Shown: positions 47,163 through 56,518, counted from the first letter of the stretch. The stretch: 64,000 nucleotides of DNA from Candidatus Saccharibacteria bacterium RIFCSPHIGHO2_12_FULL_44_22 (GCA_001790515.1 MGCS01000010.1:1-64000); one strand, 5' to 3'. Notes: generated by a model not told the origin, from the sequence alone. Numbers and translations: made by a program.

Positions 47163-47948
47163 TCAGCTGACGAAGTAAATCGCCTTAATACTGTCGAACC
47201 CACTGAAGTCGTATGCAATCACACCAGTGCCGTTTCCGATATTGATGTTCGTGCTCGAAAGATTGAATCGCGAACCTGAAAAGTCAGGTTGTGATTCGTT
47301 CTGAACGACAATGTACGACCAGCTGACAGTCGGTGTTGCCGTGAACATCAGCTCCGAAAAGCCGTTCGCGCCAACAGAGCGTAACCGAGGATTGCCATAC
47401 CCCGCTGGAGGGATGTATGTTGGATCTTGATCTGAGTACACCGGTGTTCCGGCCGCGTCCACGACTGAACCGACATTGTCCTGCGGGATGAGCGCACGAC
47501 GTTCGACGGTTACTGACGGTGCTGGTGTCGATGGCTGAGCAGCTTGCGGCTGCACTTTCGTCGGTGCCAGCACTGGAGCCGGAAGTGAAGTCGTTGGCGG
47601 ATAGGTGTACGTTTCTTGCGGTCGACCATCACTGTGAACAACAACGTATCCGTTTTCGAACGGAACGATCGATATTGTGTCTGGCGCTGCAGATGTCGTC
47701 GATGACGTTGTTGTCGGTACGGTTGTCGACGTCGTTGTCGTTGTGCTGGGTGTCCGTGAGACCGATGTCGTCGGCTTGACGGACGACGACGGCACTGCTG
47801 ATGACGTAGTGAACGACGCATCGCAATCGATGCTTTTGTTGTCGACGTTGCACGACGGTGTGCCGTTGCTGCTGCATCCGGTCAGTATCACAGTGGCTGC
47901 AACAGTTGCGGCAAACGCCACAACTACTTTGTACCATCTATCGTACAT
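47163..47948 (-). CDS. Surface lipoprotein with Ser/Thr-rich stalk
   Basis: 261 residues from ATG 47948 (AAAGGA with 5-nt spacing). Signal peptide with lipobox ILTGC, so the Cys near residue 23 becomes lipidated and the protein stays at the outer membrane face. A Thr/Ser/Pro/Val stalk (about 45-95) and a C-terminal beta-rich domain (about 150-261) follow. Family unknown. The stalk could be glycosylated. Own promoter and downstream hairpin. Confidence 0.75.
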   Translation of the reverse strand: MYDRWYKVVVAFAATVAATVILTGCSSNGTPSCNVDNKSIDCDASFTTSSAVPSSSVKPTTSVSRTPSTTTTTSTTVPTTTSSTTSAAPDTISIVPFENGYVVVHSDGRPQETYTYPPTTSLPAPVLAPTKVQPQAAQPSTPAPSVTVERRALIPQDNVGSVVDAAGTPVYSDQDPTYIPPAGYGNPRLRSVGANGFSELMFTATPTVSWSYIVVQNESQPDFSGSRFNLSSTNINIGNGTGVIAYDFSGFDSIKAIYFVS

Positions 47949-47996
47949 AGGTATCCTTTGAGTGTAGGTACGTGCGCGGGTCTGCGCCACTGGTTT

Positions 47997-48025
47997 ATTA
48001 CAGCATATTTCACTATAAATGTCTA
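47997..48025 (-). promoter_or_regulatory. Promoter of the lipoprotein gene
   Basis: On the minus strand TAGACA (48025-48020), 17 bp, TGTAAT (48002-47997). It is back to back with the leaderless TATAAT (48046-48051) of the plus-strand gene. Confidence 0.6.
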
Positions 48026-48061
48026 TATTTATCAGTGTTCTGTGCTATAATACGCTCAGTT

Positions 48062-48550
48062 ATGAACGATGAAATATACGACGACCTTGCCCTCGAGCAA
48101 ATTGCCAAAGCCAAGTTTGGTATGAAAGTCGAAATCGATAAAGTCATCGTTCGCCAAATTCCGGTTAGCCACGTTGCCGAAGCGACAGTATTTATGACGA
48201 CCAAAAAACAGTTGTTTGTCTATGTGACGGCGCACTCCAAACTAGTACTTGGTGACGTCAAAAAGATCGTCACTCGAATGGGTCTAAAGGCTGAACTATT
48301 TCTGCCGCCTAAGGGTGAGATTGATTATTTTGATGAAATCGGTCGTGCTAAATACCGCGAGGTATTCCCTGCTCGAACCAAACCATCTGCAGATGATATT
48401 ATTTTTTATCGGACGTTAGCGCCATATAATCCGGCGTTGGTGCAAATTCATGAAGTAAAAGATGGCGAGATTAAAAAATTTGATACCGATAGCAGTAGCG
48501 GATGGCGCACGGCTGCGAAGTTTGCATATCGTCGAATCAAAACAAGCTGA
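48062..48550 (+). CDS. Hypothetical protein, leaderless
   Basis: 162 residues starting at ATG 48062, 10 nt after TATAAT. A mixed alpha/beta protein (VFMTTKKQLFVYVTAHSKL, then a basic end). No motif known. Charge and lack of signal suggest a cytoplasmic or nucleic-acid-associated protein. A start 30 codons earlier is ruled out because it would include the promoter. Confidence 0.7.
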   Translation: MNDEIYDDLALEQIAKAKFGMKVEIDKVIVRQIPVSHVAEATVFMTTKKQLFVYVTAHSKLVLGDVKKIVTRMGLKAELFLPPKGEIDYFDEIGRAKYREVFPARTKPSADDIIFYRTLAPYNPALVQIHEVKDGEIKKFDTDSSSGWRTAAKFAYRRIKTS

Positions 48551-48560
48551 TTGTGATGTG

Positions 48561-48872
48561 TCATTCTGAACTTGATTCAGGATCCAATCGTTATATACTC
48601 AACTAAACTTACTGTCTTATGTTCTTTTTTGCCAAAGAACCAAAAGGCTTTCTTTTGTATCGACAAAAGAAACAAAAACTTTCGTGACGGCTTCACTACG
48701 CGGCCAAACCTGCAACAGCTATTTCTTGGGTAGCTGCGGAACTCGTTTTTCTGGTTAGTATACCAGAAAACCTCAAACAGTCCTCGCTCCGCCAAGATCT
48801 AGCTATCGCAGGTTTTCCGGTGGCTCCAGATGTCACGTTAGTTGATTTATTTCTACGCAGTAGAGCTGCGAT
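48561..48872 (+). repeat. Dispersed structured repeat, copy 2
   Basis: Same length and block order as 34031-34342, same orientation, again between convergent genes. Its hairpin arms differ in sequence from copy 1 but keep pairing (for instance TTTCTTTTG 48649-48657 with CAAAAGAAA 48664-48672). Confidence 0.8.
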
Positions 48873-48883
48873 TAATTGTAGAT

Positions 48884-50191
48884 CTATTTCTTTAGATCGA
48901 GTACGACGAGGTGTTCGATGTGCGGTGTTCGTGGAAAGAAATTGTAGCCCTGATGATGGCGAATGCCGTATTTGTCAGCTAGGCGCATGACATCGCGGGC
49001 TTGCGTGACTGGATTGCAGGATAGATAGATGATTCGTTCTGGCGCAGATTCAAGGAGTTTATTGACAACATCTTCATGAAGACCTGCTCGTGGCGGATCA
49101 AGAATAATTGTGCTATCACTAGTGATATGTTCGAGCGCTGTTTCACTTGGTGCCAAGATCGCTTTGGCTGTCTTTGCGCGATCCATTGCTGTGATGTTTC
49201 GTTCCATTTCGCGAACAGCATGTTCGTTGATTTCGACCATGGTCACGTTGTCGCCACCAATTGTCAGGCCGATACTACCCACGCCACTATATAGGTCGAC
49301 GGTAGGTTTTTTGCTATCAACCCACTCTTTCATGTCTAACAGCGCTTGTTCGTAGACAGGCACATTTATCTGGAAAAACCCTTCAACGGCATACGTAAAT
49401 GGTACGTCCAAAATCGTATCGGTTAACGTCGTTTCGCCCCATGCCTGCAGGCGTTTCGTAATAACGCTAGCTGGGCTTTTTGGGTTGCTATAAATGAGTT
49501 CAAATCCAGCGACTGGAAGTGACATTAACTCTGCTTCTGTGAATGCGTCAAACATCTCGTCTTTGACATACAGCTGCGCGGCAACATTACCCTGTTGATC
49601 GCAGCGAATAATGATTGTTTTTAGCTGAAACGCCTGAATACCTTCACGTAATCGCAGGATGTCGCGAATGGCTGTTGCAGCTGTGTTGATCGCCGGTAAC
49701 GCTAAACTTGTTCCTTGAACAGGGATTTTGCCATGTGTACCACGTCGGAAAAATGCGAGATCTAACTGATCTAATTCTTTGTCCCACCAAAAACTAAATT
49801 CGATTTTGTTACGGTATTCGTACTCTTTTCCATCACTGTAGACGGTGATGGGTTGTGGTAGTACGATATCGTGCAGTTCGAATGCTTCTTCGATCAATGC
49901 AGATTTGTAGTGCTGCTCTGCTTCAAATCGAACAATTTGCCACGGACTGGTTGACAAGTAACTTTCGGGATCGCGTGGATCGACACGATCACTGCTCGTC
50001 GTATCAACATCAGTCACAATACCTTCCACAAGGTTGGATTTCTTTTTCGTCAGTTGTACTTGTACTTTTTCGCCAGGTAGTCCACCCCATGCGAATAGTT
50101 TTTTGCCATAGTCTAATTGACCGAGGGTTTGGCCGCCGCCCACGATCTTGTCGAGCGTTGCTTCGACAATTGGTAAAGTTTTTTTAATCAT
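48884..50191 (-). CDS. RlmD/TrmA-family RNA uracil-5-methyltransferase, without iron-sulfur cysteines
   Basis: 435 residues. N-terminal TRAM domain (about 1-60), SAM-binding VDLYSGVGSIGLTI, DPPRAGL and the catalytic cysteine motif LSCNPVTQARD near residue 393. It would make 5-methyluridine in 23S rRNA or tRNA. The C-x5-C-x2-C cluster that binds 4Fe-4S in RlmD is replaced by PESYLSTSPWQ, so the cofactor is lost. This alternative subgroup is known, so identity as rRNA or tRNA enzyme remains open. Confidence 0.85.
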   Translation of the reverse strand: MIKKTLPIVEATLDKIVGGGQTLGQLDYGKKLFAWGGLPGEKVQVQLTKKKSNLVEGIVTDVDTTSSDRVDPRDPESYLSTSPWQIVRFEAEQHYKSALIEEAFELHDIVLPQPITVYSDGKEYEYRNKIEFSFWWDKELDQLDLAFFRRGTHGKIPVQGTSLALPAINTAATAIRDILRLREGIQAFQLKTIIIRCDQQGNVAAQLYVKDEMFDAFTEAELMSLPVAGFELIYSNPKSPASVITKRLQAWGETTLTDTILDVPFTYAVEGFFQINVPVYEQALLDMKEWVDSKKPTVDLYSGVGSIGLTIGGDNVTMVEINEHAVREMERNITAMDRAKTAKAILAPSETALEHITSDSTIILDPPRAGLHEDVVNKLLESAPERIIYLSCNPVTQARDVMRLADKYGIRHHQGYNFFPRTPHIEHLVVLDLKK

Positions 50192-50297
50192 TCCTTCTAT
50201 TTTAACATCAGTAGGAGGATATTCATAACGTCACAGCATGATTGCTCTCTGTTAGGGATTGCCTATAGCATACTATAGTAGTATTATAATCAAATAT

Positions 50298-51626
50298 ATG
50301 CGTATACATGACAGATTCAAATCTACTATGGAAACATCAGCGAAACCATCGCGATTTGATCGCTTCAAGGATGCTGCTCGCGAAAAGAACTATTATGCGC
50401 GGAACATTCTTGTAGGAACGGTGCTTGCAACGACAGCAATGAACATGCTGTCCGCTGACGCGGCGGAAAAACAACAAGTACCGCAAGCTCCAGAAACGAG
50501 TACGGCAATCGACAGTCCTGCTTCTATCGCTGCAACCGAGACGATGACGGTTGCAGAATCTGGTCCATCTATGCGCGTGACTTTCCCTGACATGAACACA
50601 AACTTCGATGTGGCGATTCCGGAATCAACCCAGTTCGATTCGTTTTTGCAAAATGTCGGTACGTATATACAGAACGATCCCTCCGCAGTCGTTACATTCT
50701 CGATCAACGGCAGTGCCTCTGACGAAGATCGTTCATCGTCTATTAATGGCGACAGTAACCTGGGATTGCCGTCCGCGTCAAACGAACAGCTTGCCTATGA
50801 CTACGCGACTACTACGTACCAGCAATTGAGCGAATCGGTTGCGCGAACATCGGGTAACGAAGCATTCCGAGTTGGTGATGTTTCCTCTCAAGAGGCGCTT
50901 CTAGCTCAGGTTGACCAAAGTGCTATCGAAAAGATTGCTACAGAAAAAGGTTTGTCTCGTTACGCACTGCTTGGTGCATACAACGACCAAACAATTCAGC
51001 TGGATGGCGCAGACGCGTTGACATTGACGACGCTTATCGATGACAACCGCGGTGCAACAATCACGACATCGATTGAACGATCATCGACGCCGTTAACTGA
51101 ACTGCCCCCTGAAACTGCGCCTATTCCTACAGACCAGGCTGAAGTACGACCAATGAGCGAAACGCCCCATAGATTCATGTTCGTACCGTTTGCCGTGCCA
51201 CTTCGTTTGCGTCGTCGGAAAAACACTGAAAACACATCAGTCGCTCTGACAAACGAACCAGTCGTGAGTTATGTTCAGATGCTAACGCCTGTCACTCAAG
51301 AATATAATTCGGCTGCGTCAGTAATACCGGCGACGGAAAACTATAATCATCAGCTTTCCCCTATCTCCGCGATTACACCCGAGTATAAGCCGCGGCTTGC
51401 TGAGAGAATGCCTCCTACTTTAAGGCGAATGACTCGACCTATCCGCCACCAGGTTTCATATGCGATAAGTGAGTTTGAACGAAAGAAATCGGGTCGTGAG
51501 ATGGATCGTAGTAACAAAGCATCAATGAAACGAGCATACTTGCAGTTACGAGAAAAACCGAGTCTTCGACGAATAGTACGTGATTTCAAACACGATGTAA
51601 CACATGCCTTTAGGTCACGCATCTAG
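50298..51626 (+). CDS. Exported protein with OmpA-like segment
   Basis: 442 residues from ATG 50298, with TATAAT (50285-50290) 7 nt upstream. A short basic N-terminus and hydrophobic helix (about 35-55) suggest export or anchoring. At about 125-175 the run VVTFSINGSASDED with a later SNEQLAYDYA helix resembles the OmpA/peptidoglycan-binding motif. A Pro-rich region and a second possible hydrophobic segment (FMFVPFAVPLRLRRR, about 285) are followed by a basic, Arg-rich C-terminal tail. Function is not assigned. Confidence 0.6.
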   Translation: MRIHDRFKSTMETSAKPSRFDRFKDAAREKNYYARNILVGTVLATTAMNMLSADAAEKQQVPQAPETSTAIDSPASIAATETMTVAESGPSMRVTFPDMNTNFDVAIPESTQFDSFLQNVGTYIQNDPSAVVTFSINGSASDEDRSSSINGDSNLGLPSASNEQLAYDYATTTYQQLSESVARTSGNEAFRVGDVSSQEALLAQVDQSAIEKIATEKGLSRYALLGAYNDQTIQLDGADALTLTTLIDDNRGATITTSIERSSTPLTELPPETAPIPTDQAEVRPMSETPHRFMFVPFAVPLRLRRRKNTENTSVALTNEPVVSYVQMLTPVTQEYNSAASVIPATENYNHQLSPISAITPEYKPRLAERMPPTLRRMTRPIRHQVSYAISEFERKKSGREMDRSNKASMKRAYLQLREKPSLRRIVRDFKHDVTHAFRSRI

Positions 51627-51658
51627 TATTTTACTATAGAATATGATATAATATAAAT

Positions 51659-52216
51659 ATGAGTCGTTCGATGGTGTCATTAGAGTCATTCGGTATAGTG
51701 CTTCCAAAAGTGCCTGACGGCGAATTTATCGTTGATGACAAACATCATTATAATTCTTATGCTTTTGACGAAGCTACCTTTATTTTGACGCCACTCGGTG
51801 AGAAAATATACCATGCTCAGAATGAGCAAGCATCAAAGCTGCATCATGCGCTGCTCGTTGGTGTTAATCTTGCTACGGAGTATGGTACTCAAATTGCATC
51901 AGAAACTATGCCACTATATGATGTTGCAACGAAGCACCATGGTACCCAACAAATAGGATATACTCCTGGCTTTTCGGTCGGTTACGTTAAGACTAGTGAT
52001 CGGCTTGGTGCGTTGACAGAATTTATGACGTCACCCGACCATGCTCATGACCAGCCGCGAAAATTAGCCTGCGTTCTTGCTCAATCGGCAGTGTGGTTAT
52101 GTGCTGTTCCTAAAACTCGTCTCGAACAATTCCATGACGGACTTGTTGAAGCACCAAGCTTGCCGTTAGAGGCGCAAAGGCAGCTACAAGATCAAATTTA
52201 TCGTTATTCACGATAA
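51659..52216 (+). CDS. Hypothetical protein, leaderless
   Basis: 185 residues, soluble, with TATAAT (51647-51652) 6 nt before the ATG. No domain recognised. His-rich stretches (HHYNSYAFDE, TKHHGTQQ) are visible, but no motif pattern is clear. It ends upstream of an 84-bp spacer before a convergent gene. Confidence 0.65.
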   Translation: MSRSMVSLESFGIVLPKVPDGEFIVDDKHHYNSYAFDEATFILTPLGEKIYHAQNEQASKLHHALLVGVNLATEYGTQIASETMPLYDVATKHHGTQQIGYTPGFSVGYVKTSDRLGALTEFMTSPDHAHDQPRKLACVLAQSAVWLCAVPKTRLEQFHDGLVEAPSLPLEAQRQLQDQIYRYSR

Positions 52217-52300
52217 ACACAATGTAAATATAGTGTATGTAGGCGCTGAGTCCAAAGACTAGCCAATTCATTCACTTAATATCGAGTGCGTGTTTTGTCG

Positions 52301-53428
52301 TTAGTAGTTATATATTTTGACAATGTTCTCAAGTGGAATATAGCCTACTCTATTCCCTTCAACCGAACACGGTATAAATAACTGGTAATACATCTTATCT
52401 TCGTCCGGATGTTGTGCCTGTAGCGTTATGAGCTCTCCAAAACCAGTCTGTACTAACATTGGACGATCATCTGGGCTGACTAGAGGACGGTAGTCCTCCC
52501 CTGCGCTAGTAGGCGGATATATAATCAGTGAAGTGGCTATTGAAACAGCGCGACTCAGTTCTGTTATATGCATTACGTAATCCATTATCGCATCAGTAAA
52601 TTGAGGATTGTATTGTAATGTCGGTTCATTCAGAAGGGTTTTTGTATGCTTTGCAATTGCACGAAACCCGTTCTCGGAGTTTAATTCGTCATCGGCAAAT
52701 GTCATTACCAGATCTATGAACGTAGCATTGACTGCAGGATCATTTGTAAATTTTTCTATCTTTTCGGTAGCTGCTTTAAGTGTATCTTCTGTCTTGTCTT
52801 TGTCAAATTCAACACTCACATCTTCAATTTTTGCCGCTGTATAATACGTCACGTCGGCGAGTGCCGTTGCTGCACTGCCGAGTGCTTGCCGGATATAAAT
52901 CTCTCCATGACATGGAAGGTCATCGTGATCGATATCCTCAAACTTGTCGCGTGTGTCACTGACTGCTATGCTAAAGCCAAACCCGGCGAATGGTGCGGTA
53001 ATTGAACGTAGAGATGGTTGAACGTCATCTTCATCGATTGTCCAGTCTAGCGTATCTCTATATTCTTCGTCGTCTTCTTCATCGTCGTCGGCATAATCTC
53101 CTACATCATCATATGTTGATGTAGTATCAGCATCGATTGCCACAGAGCCGTCTGCATAATTAACGCTCGTTTCAGGCACTATTACAGAGGTTGATGCTCC
53201 CGTGAGAGTGACTGGCTCTTCGTAAAGATTTGTTTGCTTGACTTCATGATTCAACCTATTACAAACATCCGTCAAGCCCATGAGTAGGTCTGTGTATGAA
53301 GCTACACTATCATTCAATACGTCTTGAATGGCTTTTGCACGAAGAAATACGGGATGATCAGCGAATCGACCAGTATGCGATTGCATAGCCTCGTCAAATT
53401 GTAATAATTCGCCAATCTTTTCATTCAT
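52301..53428 (-). CDS. Hypothetical acidic protein
   Basis: 375 residues, no membrane helix. Residues 100-125 form a very acidic run (DDVGDYADDDEEDDEEYRD). The rest is helical with no recognised domain, and the end (VGYIPLENIVKIYNY) may form an SH3-like strand pair. Possibly cytoplasmic; no functional guess is justified. Confidence 0.65.
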   Translation of the reverse strand: MNEKIGELLQFDEAMQSHTGRFADHPVFLRAKAIQDVLNDSVASYTDLLMGLTDVCNRLNHEVKQTNLYEEPVTLTGASTSVIVPETSVNYADGSVAIDADTTSTYDDVGDYADDDEEDDEEYRDTLDWTIDEDDVQPSLRSITAPFAGFGFSIAVSDTRDKFEDIDHDDLPCHGEIYIRQALGSAATALADVTYYTAAKIEDVSVEFDKDKTEDTLKAATEKIEKFTNDPAVNATFIDLVMTFADDELNSENGFRAIAKHTKTLLNEPTLQYNPQFTDAIMDYVMHITELSRAVSIATSLIIYPPTSAGEDYRPLVSPDDRPMLVQTGFGELITLQAQHPDEDKMYYQLFIPCSVEGNRVGYIPLENIVKIYNY

Positions 53429-53476
53429 AAGTCATTGTATTTTAGAGCGTATGCAGTTCCGTCGCAAGCATGAGTA

Positions 53477-54004
53477 CTATTCGCCGACGGCAAGTTTTAG
53501 CAGGATTACCCCGATACCGACTGACATCTCTAATGCACTGACAAGTAATAGGCGCCATACATTATCATAGATTCGTCGACCTGCATTAAATGACAAAAGA
53601 AATAATGACAGTAGTGTGACGACGATCGCTGCCATCAACCCAGTCTTTAGCGTGTACCAATGCGTTGCGCCACCTAGAATCAATATAAGGCTTGGGAGGA
53701 TCACAGGAGCCAGTAGTCCAGCTGAGGTAAATAACGTTTTCACATATTCTGTTCGATCAATGCTTTTGCCATGGACTGCCCTATACGACATGCGTGTTGC
53801 GATAAGTGTCGCCAACCATAGGCCAAATGCCGCACCGACCAAGCTGATGATTGCGCCTTTTATCGTATGTTCTGCCGCTGTCTGCCACATCGCTGCCATT
53901 AACGCTAGTAATGTGATCGTCGAATATATTCGCTCTTTCATGTTTTCGGCCACGGCTTCGCGCATGGCTGGTGTCAAGTTTTGGAGTGTTTTTACTTTTT
54001 CCAT
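53477..54004 (-). CDS. Small membrane protein, possibly VIT-like
   Basis: 175 residues with about five hydrophobic helices. The first helices carry polar residues (MREAVAENMKERIYSTITLLALM), reminiscent of VIT/CCC1-type integral proteins but without the full metal-binding loop. The ATG at 54004 is preferred to 54013 because family members start near MEKV-like sequences. Assignment as a transporter is weak. Confidence 0.5.
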   Translation of the reverse strand: MEKVKTLQNLTPAMREAVAENMKERIYSTITLLALMAAMWQTAAEHTIKGAIISLVGAAFGLWLATLIATRMSYRAVHGKSIDRTEYVKTLFTSAGLLAPVILPSLILILGGATHWYTLKTGLMAAIVVTLLSLFLLSFNAGRRIYDNVWRLLLVSALEMSVGIGVILLKLAVGE

Positions 54005-54073
54005 CAGTATCAATAGTAGCGTATGTCTATGAGTTTTTGGTGAAGTTTATGGCAGGGCTTTCATCGTGCCTGG

Positions 54074-56068
54074 GTGTATGGTGGTATGATAAAGGTAATG
54101 ATTATCCACGAAAACCTTAGTACCATCGACCCGTGGCTTGCACCCTACAGTGCGCAACTACAGCAGCGCATTGATTACGCTGAGCGAGTTCGCGAAAAGG
54201 TACTTGGCGATACAGACATTACTGACTTTTCACTAGGATATCTGCATTTTGGACTACATCAAACGTCAGATGGCTGGGTGTTTCGGGAATGGGCGCCGAA
54301 TGCAACAAAAATCTATCTTGTTGGTGAGTTTTCGGGTTGGAAAGACGATGAGCGATTTGCATTGGTGGCGACTGATCACGGCCAATGGGAAATTGTGATA
54401 CCTACTGGGGTTTTGAAGCACAGAGACCTCTATAAGTTACATATATATTGGTCTGACGGTGACGGCTATCGCATTCCTGCGTGGGCGACGCGAACTGTTC
54501 AAGACGAAACAACGCATGAATTTAACGCCCAAGTGTGGACACCACCGCTGCCCTACGAATGGAAGTCGGACTTTGTGCGACCAACTGACCCTCCAGTAAT
54601 ATACGAAGCTCACATCGGCATGAGCAGCCAGGATGAAAAGGTCGCGACCTACGCAGAATTTACCCGTGACGTGTTGCCGCGTATCATTGCGGGCGGCTAC
54701 AACACTATCCAGTTAATGGCTATCCAAGAGCACCCGTACTACGGGAGTTTTGGCTATCATGTGTCGAGTTTTTTTGCTGCCAGTTCACGGTTCGGAACGC
54801 CAGAAGATTTGAAAGCACTCGTCGATACAGCGCATGCAGCTGGTGTTGCTGTCGTACTCGACCTCGTCCATTCTCATGCTGTCAAAAATGAGATCGAAGG
54901 TTTGAGTCGGTTTGATGGCAGCTATACGCAATATTTCCACGAAGGTGATCGTGGCAACCACGAAGCTTGGGATTCACGGGTGTTCGACTATGGCAAACCC
55001 GAAGTATTGCACTTTCTACTGTCGAACTGTCGATATTGGCTAGATGAATACCATTTTGACGGGTATCGTTTTGATGGCGTGACAAGTATGCTGTATCTTG
55101 ATCACGGGCTAGAGAAATCGTTTACCAGCTATGACGACTATTTTGCAAATACCGACCCCGATGCCCTGGCCTATCTGACGCTTGCAAATCAGCTGATTCA
55201 TAGTATTAAACCGTCTGCGCTAACCATTGCGGAAGAAATGAGCGGTATGCCAGGAATTGCTGGTTCTATGGCCGATGGCGGCATCGGGTTTGACTATCGA
55301 TTGTCGATGGGTATGCCAGACCTATGGATTAAATACATTAAAGAACTGCAAGACGAAGAGTGGCAAGTGTCGCAGTTGTTTCATGAGCTGTCGCAACATC
55401 GTCCCGAAGAAAAAACGATCAGTTACGCAGAATCTCATGATCAAGCGCTGGTTGGCGACAAAACGCTGCTATTTCGGTTGATCGACAAAGATATGTATGA
55501 TCATATGACGATTGGTGATCAGTCGCTGGTCGTCGATCGCGGCGTAGCGCTTCACAAAATGATTCGCCTACTGACGGCGAGTATGCACCATGGCGGGTAT
55601 TTGAATTTTATGGGCAACGAATTTGGCCATCCTGAATGGATTGATTTTCCCCGGGAAGGTAACGAATGGTCATACAAATACGCACGTCGACAATGGAATC
55701 TTGTTGATAATGATCAACTAAAGTACGCACAGTTAGGCGAATTTGACGCTGCGATGACGCGGGCGGTTGCTGATACGGCCGGTGATTACGAATGGGTTAC
55801 CATTAACGACCAAGACCATGTCCTTGCCTTTACGCGCGGTGGGCAGTTATTTGTCTATAATTTTCACCCAACCAATTCCTATACTGACTATGGTCTGATC
55901 GCGGATGCCGGCGATTACCGTGTGATAGTATCGAGCGATGATCAAATATACGGCGGTCAAGGTCGCATCGATGCATCGCTCGTCTACCCGGCAGTTCCCG
56001 TCGAAAACCCGATGCTTCGGCTATATCTCCCCGCTCGTACAGCTATTGTCTTGCAAAAAATTGATTAA
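54074..56068 (+). CDS. glgB: 1,4-alpha-glucan branching enzyme, eukaryote-type (GH13)
   Basis: 664 residues. A CBM48 domain (about 70-160, VFREWAPNATKIYLVGEF) precedes a GH13 barrel with YRFDGVTSM (nucleophile Asp near 333), TIAEEMSGMPG (acid/base Glu near 386) and AESHDQALVGDK. Blocks such as RIIAGGYNTIQLMAIQEHPYY, FFAASSRFGTPEDL and GYLNFMGNEFGHPEW match eukaryotic GBE1 rather than the usual bacterial GlgB as I know them. It makes alpha-1,6 branches in glycogen. Translation may start at the ATG 4 or 8 codons in. No glgA, glgP or glgC was seen. Confidence 0.9.
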   Translation: MYGGMIKVMIIHENLSTIDPWLAPYSAQLQQRIDYAERVREKVLGDTDITDFSLGYLHFGLHQTSDGWVFREWAPNATKIYLVGEFSGWKDDERFALVATDHGQWEIVIPTGVLKHRDLYKLHIYWSDGDGYRIPAWATRTVQDETTHEFNAQVWTPPLPYEWKSDFVRPTDPPVIYEAHIGMSSQDEKVATYAEFTRDVLPRIIAGGYNTIQLMAIQEHPYYGSFGYHVSSFFAASSRFGTPEDLKALVDTAHAAGVAVVLDLVHSHAVKNEIEGLSRFDGSYTQYFHEGDRGNHEAWDSRVFDYGKPEVLHFLLSNCRYWLDEYHFDGYRFDGVTSMLYLDHGLEKSFTSYDDYFANTDPDALAYLTLANQLIHSIKPSALTIAEEMSGMPGIAGSMADGGIGFDYRLSMGMPDLWIKYIKELQDEEWQVSQLFHELSQHRPEEKTISYAESHDQALVGDKTLLFRLIDKDMYDHMTIGDQSLVVDRGVALHKMIRLLTASMHHGGYLNFMGNEFGHPEWIDFPREGNEWSYKYARRQWNLVDNDQLKYAQLGEFDAAMTRAVADTAGDYEWVTINDQDHVLAFTRGGQLFVYNFHPTNSYTDYGLIADAGDYRVIVSSDDQIYGGQGRIDASLVYPAVPVENPMLRLYLPARTAIVLQKID

Positions 56069-56089
56069 ATCTATAGTTTGTTATATAAT
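56061..56089 (+). promoter_or_regulatory. Promoter of the 56149 gene
   Basis: TTGATT (56061-56066, overlapping the branching-enzyme stop), 17 bp, TATAAT (56084-56089). Confidence 0.7.
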
Positions 56090-56148
56090 ATAATGGTGAA
56101 CCAAGCGACCGTTTGTGTTCAAAACTCCGTGAAAAGGATGTGATAGCG

Positions 56149-56424
56149 ATGACTGTTGGTATCCTAGGTACTGAGGTTAATTTCGGCACAGCTGTTCTGG
56201 GCGTAGCGCTCGCTGCAGGATTCGTCCTGATCGTCTGGCCGCTTGCAGTGCGCTGCCGCCGCCGCGCAAAACGAGTTCAAGCAGCCCGGCTGACATTCGT
56301 CGGCGACGTCATGCGCGCGATGAACGAGCACGATGAGTATCTCAGCGCACGAACGACGACCTCGCGGCAGGAACTCGCCTACGTCGCCAGTATGCTCGAC
56401 AGGGGCTCATCGACGCAGCAATAG
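56149..56424 (+). CDS. Small membrane protein of a GC-rich cassette
   Basis: 91 residues from ATG 56149 with AAAGGATGTGAT upstream. One membrane helix (about 10-35) precedes a basic RCRRRAKR turn and a helical cytoplasmic tail. No family recognised. Promoter, ribosome site and a downstream hairpin (GAGACCGG/CCGGTTCTC at about 56440-56463) are all its own. Confidence 0.65.
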   Translation: MTVGILGTEVNFGTAVLGVALAAGFVLIVWPLAVRCRRRAKRVQAARLTFVGDVMRAMNEHDEYLSARTTTSRQELAYVASMLDRGSSTQQ

Positions 56425-56518
56425 CCTCCCTTCTTCACGGAGACCGGTGAAAATCCGGTTCTCCCCTGTCGTCATTACCTATAGTGACCGCAGGAGAGAA
56501 TCGAATGAATCGACAGCG

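Noticed and set aside
47510-47821. Arg/His-rich frames opposite the lipoprotein stalk
   Set aside because: Products of the repetitive Thr/Ser codons read in other frames; the lipoprotein reading has signal, lipobox and ribosome site.
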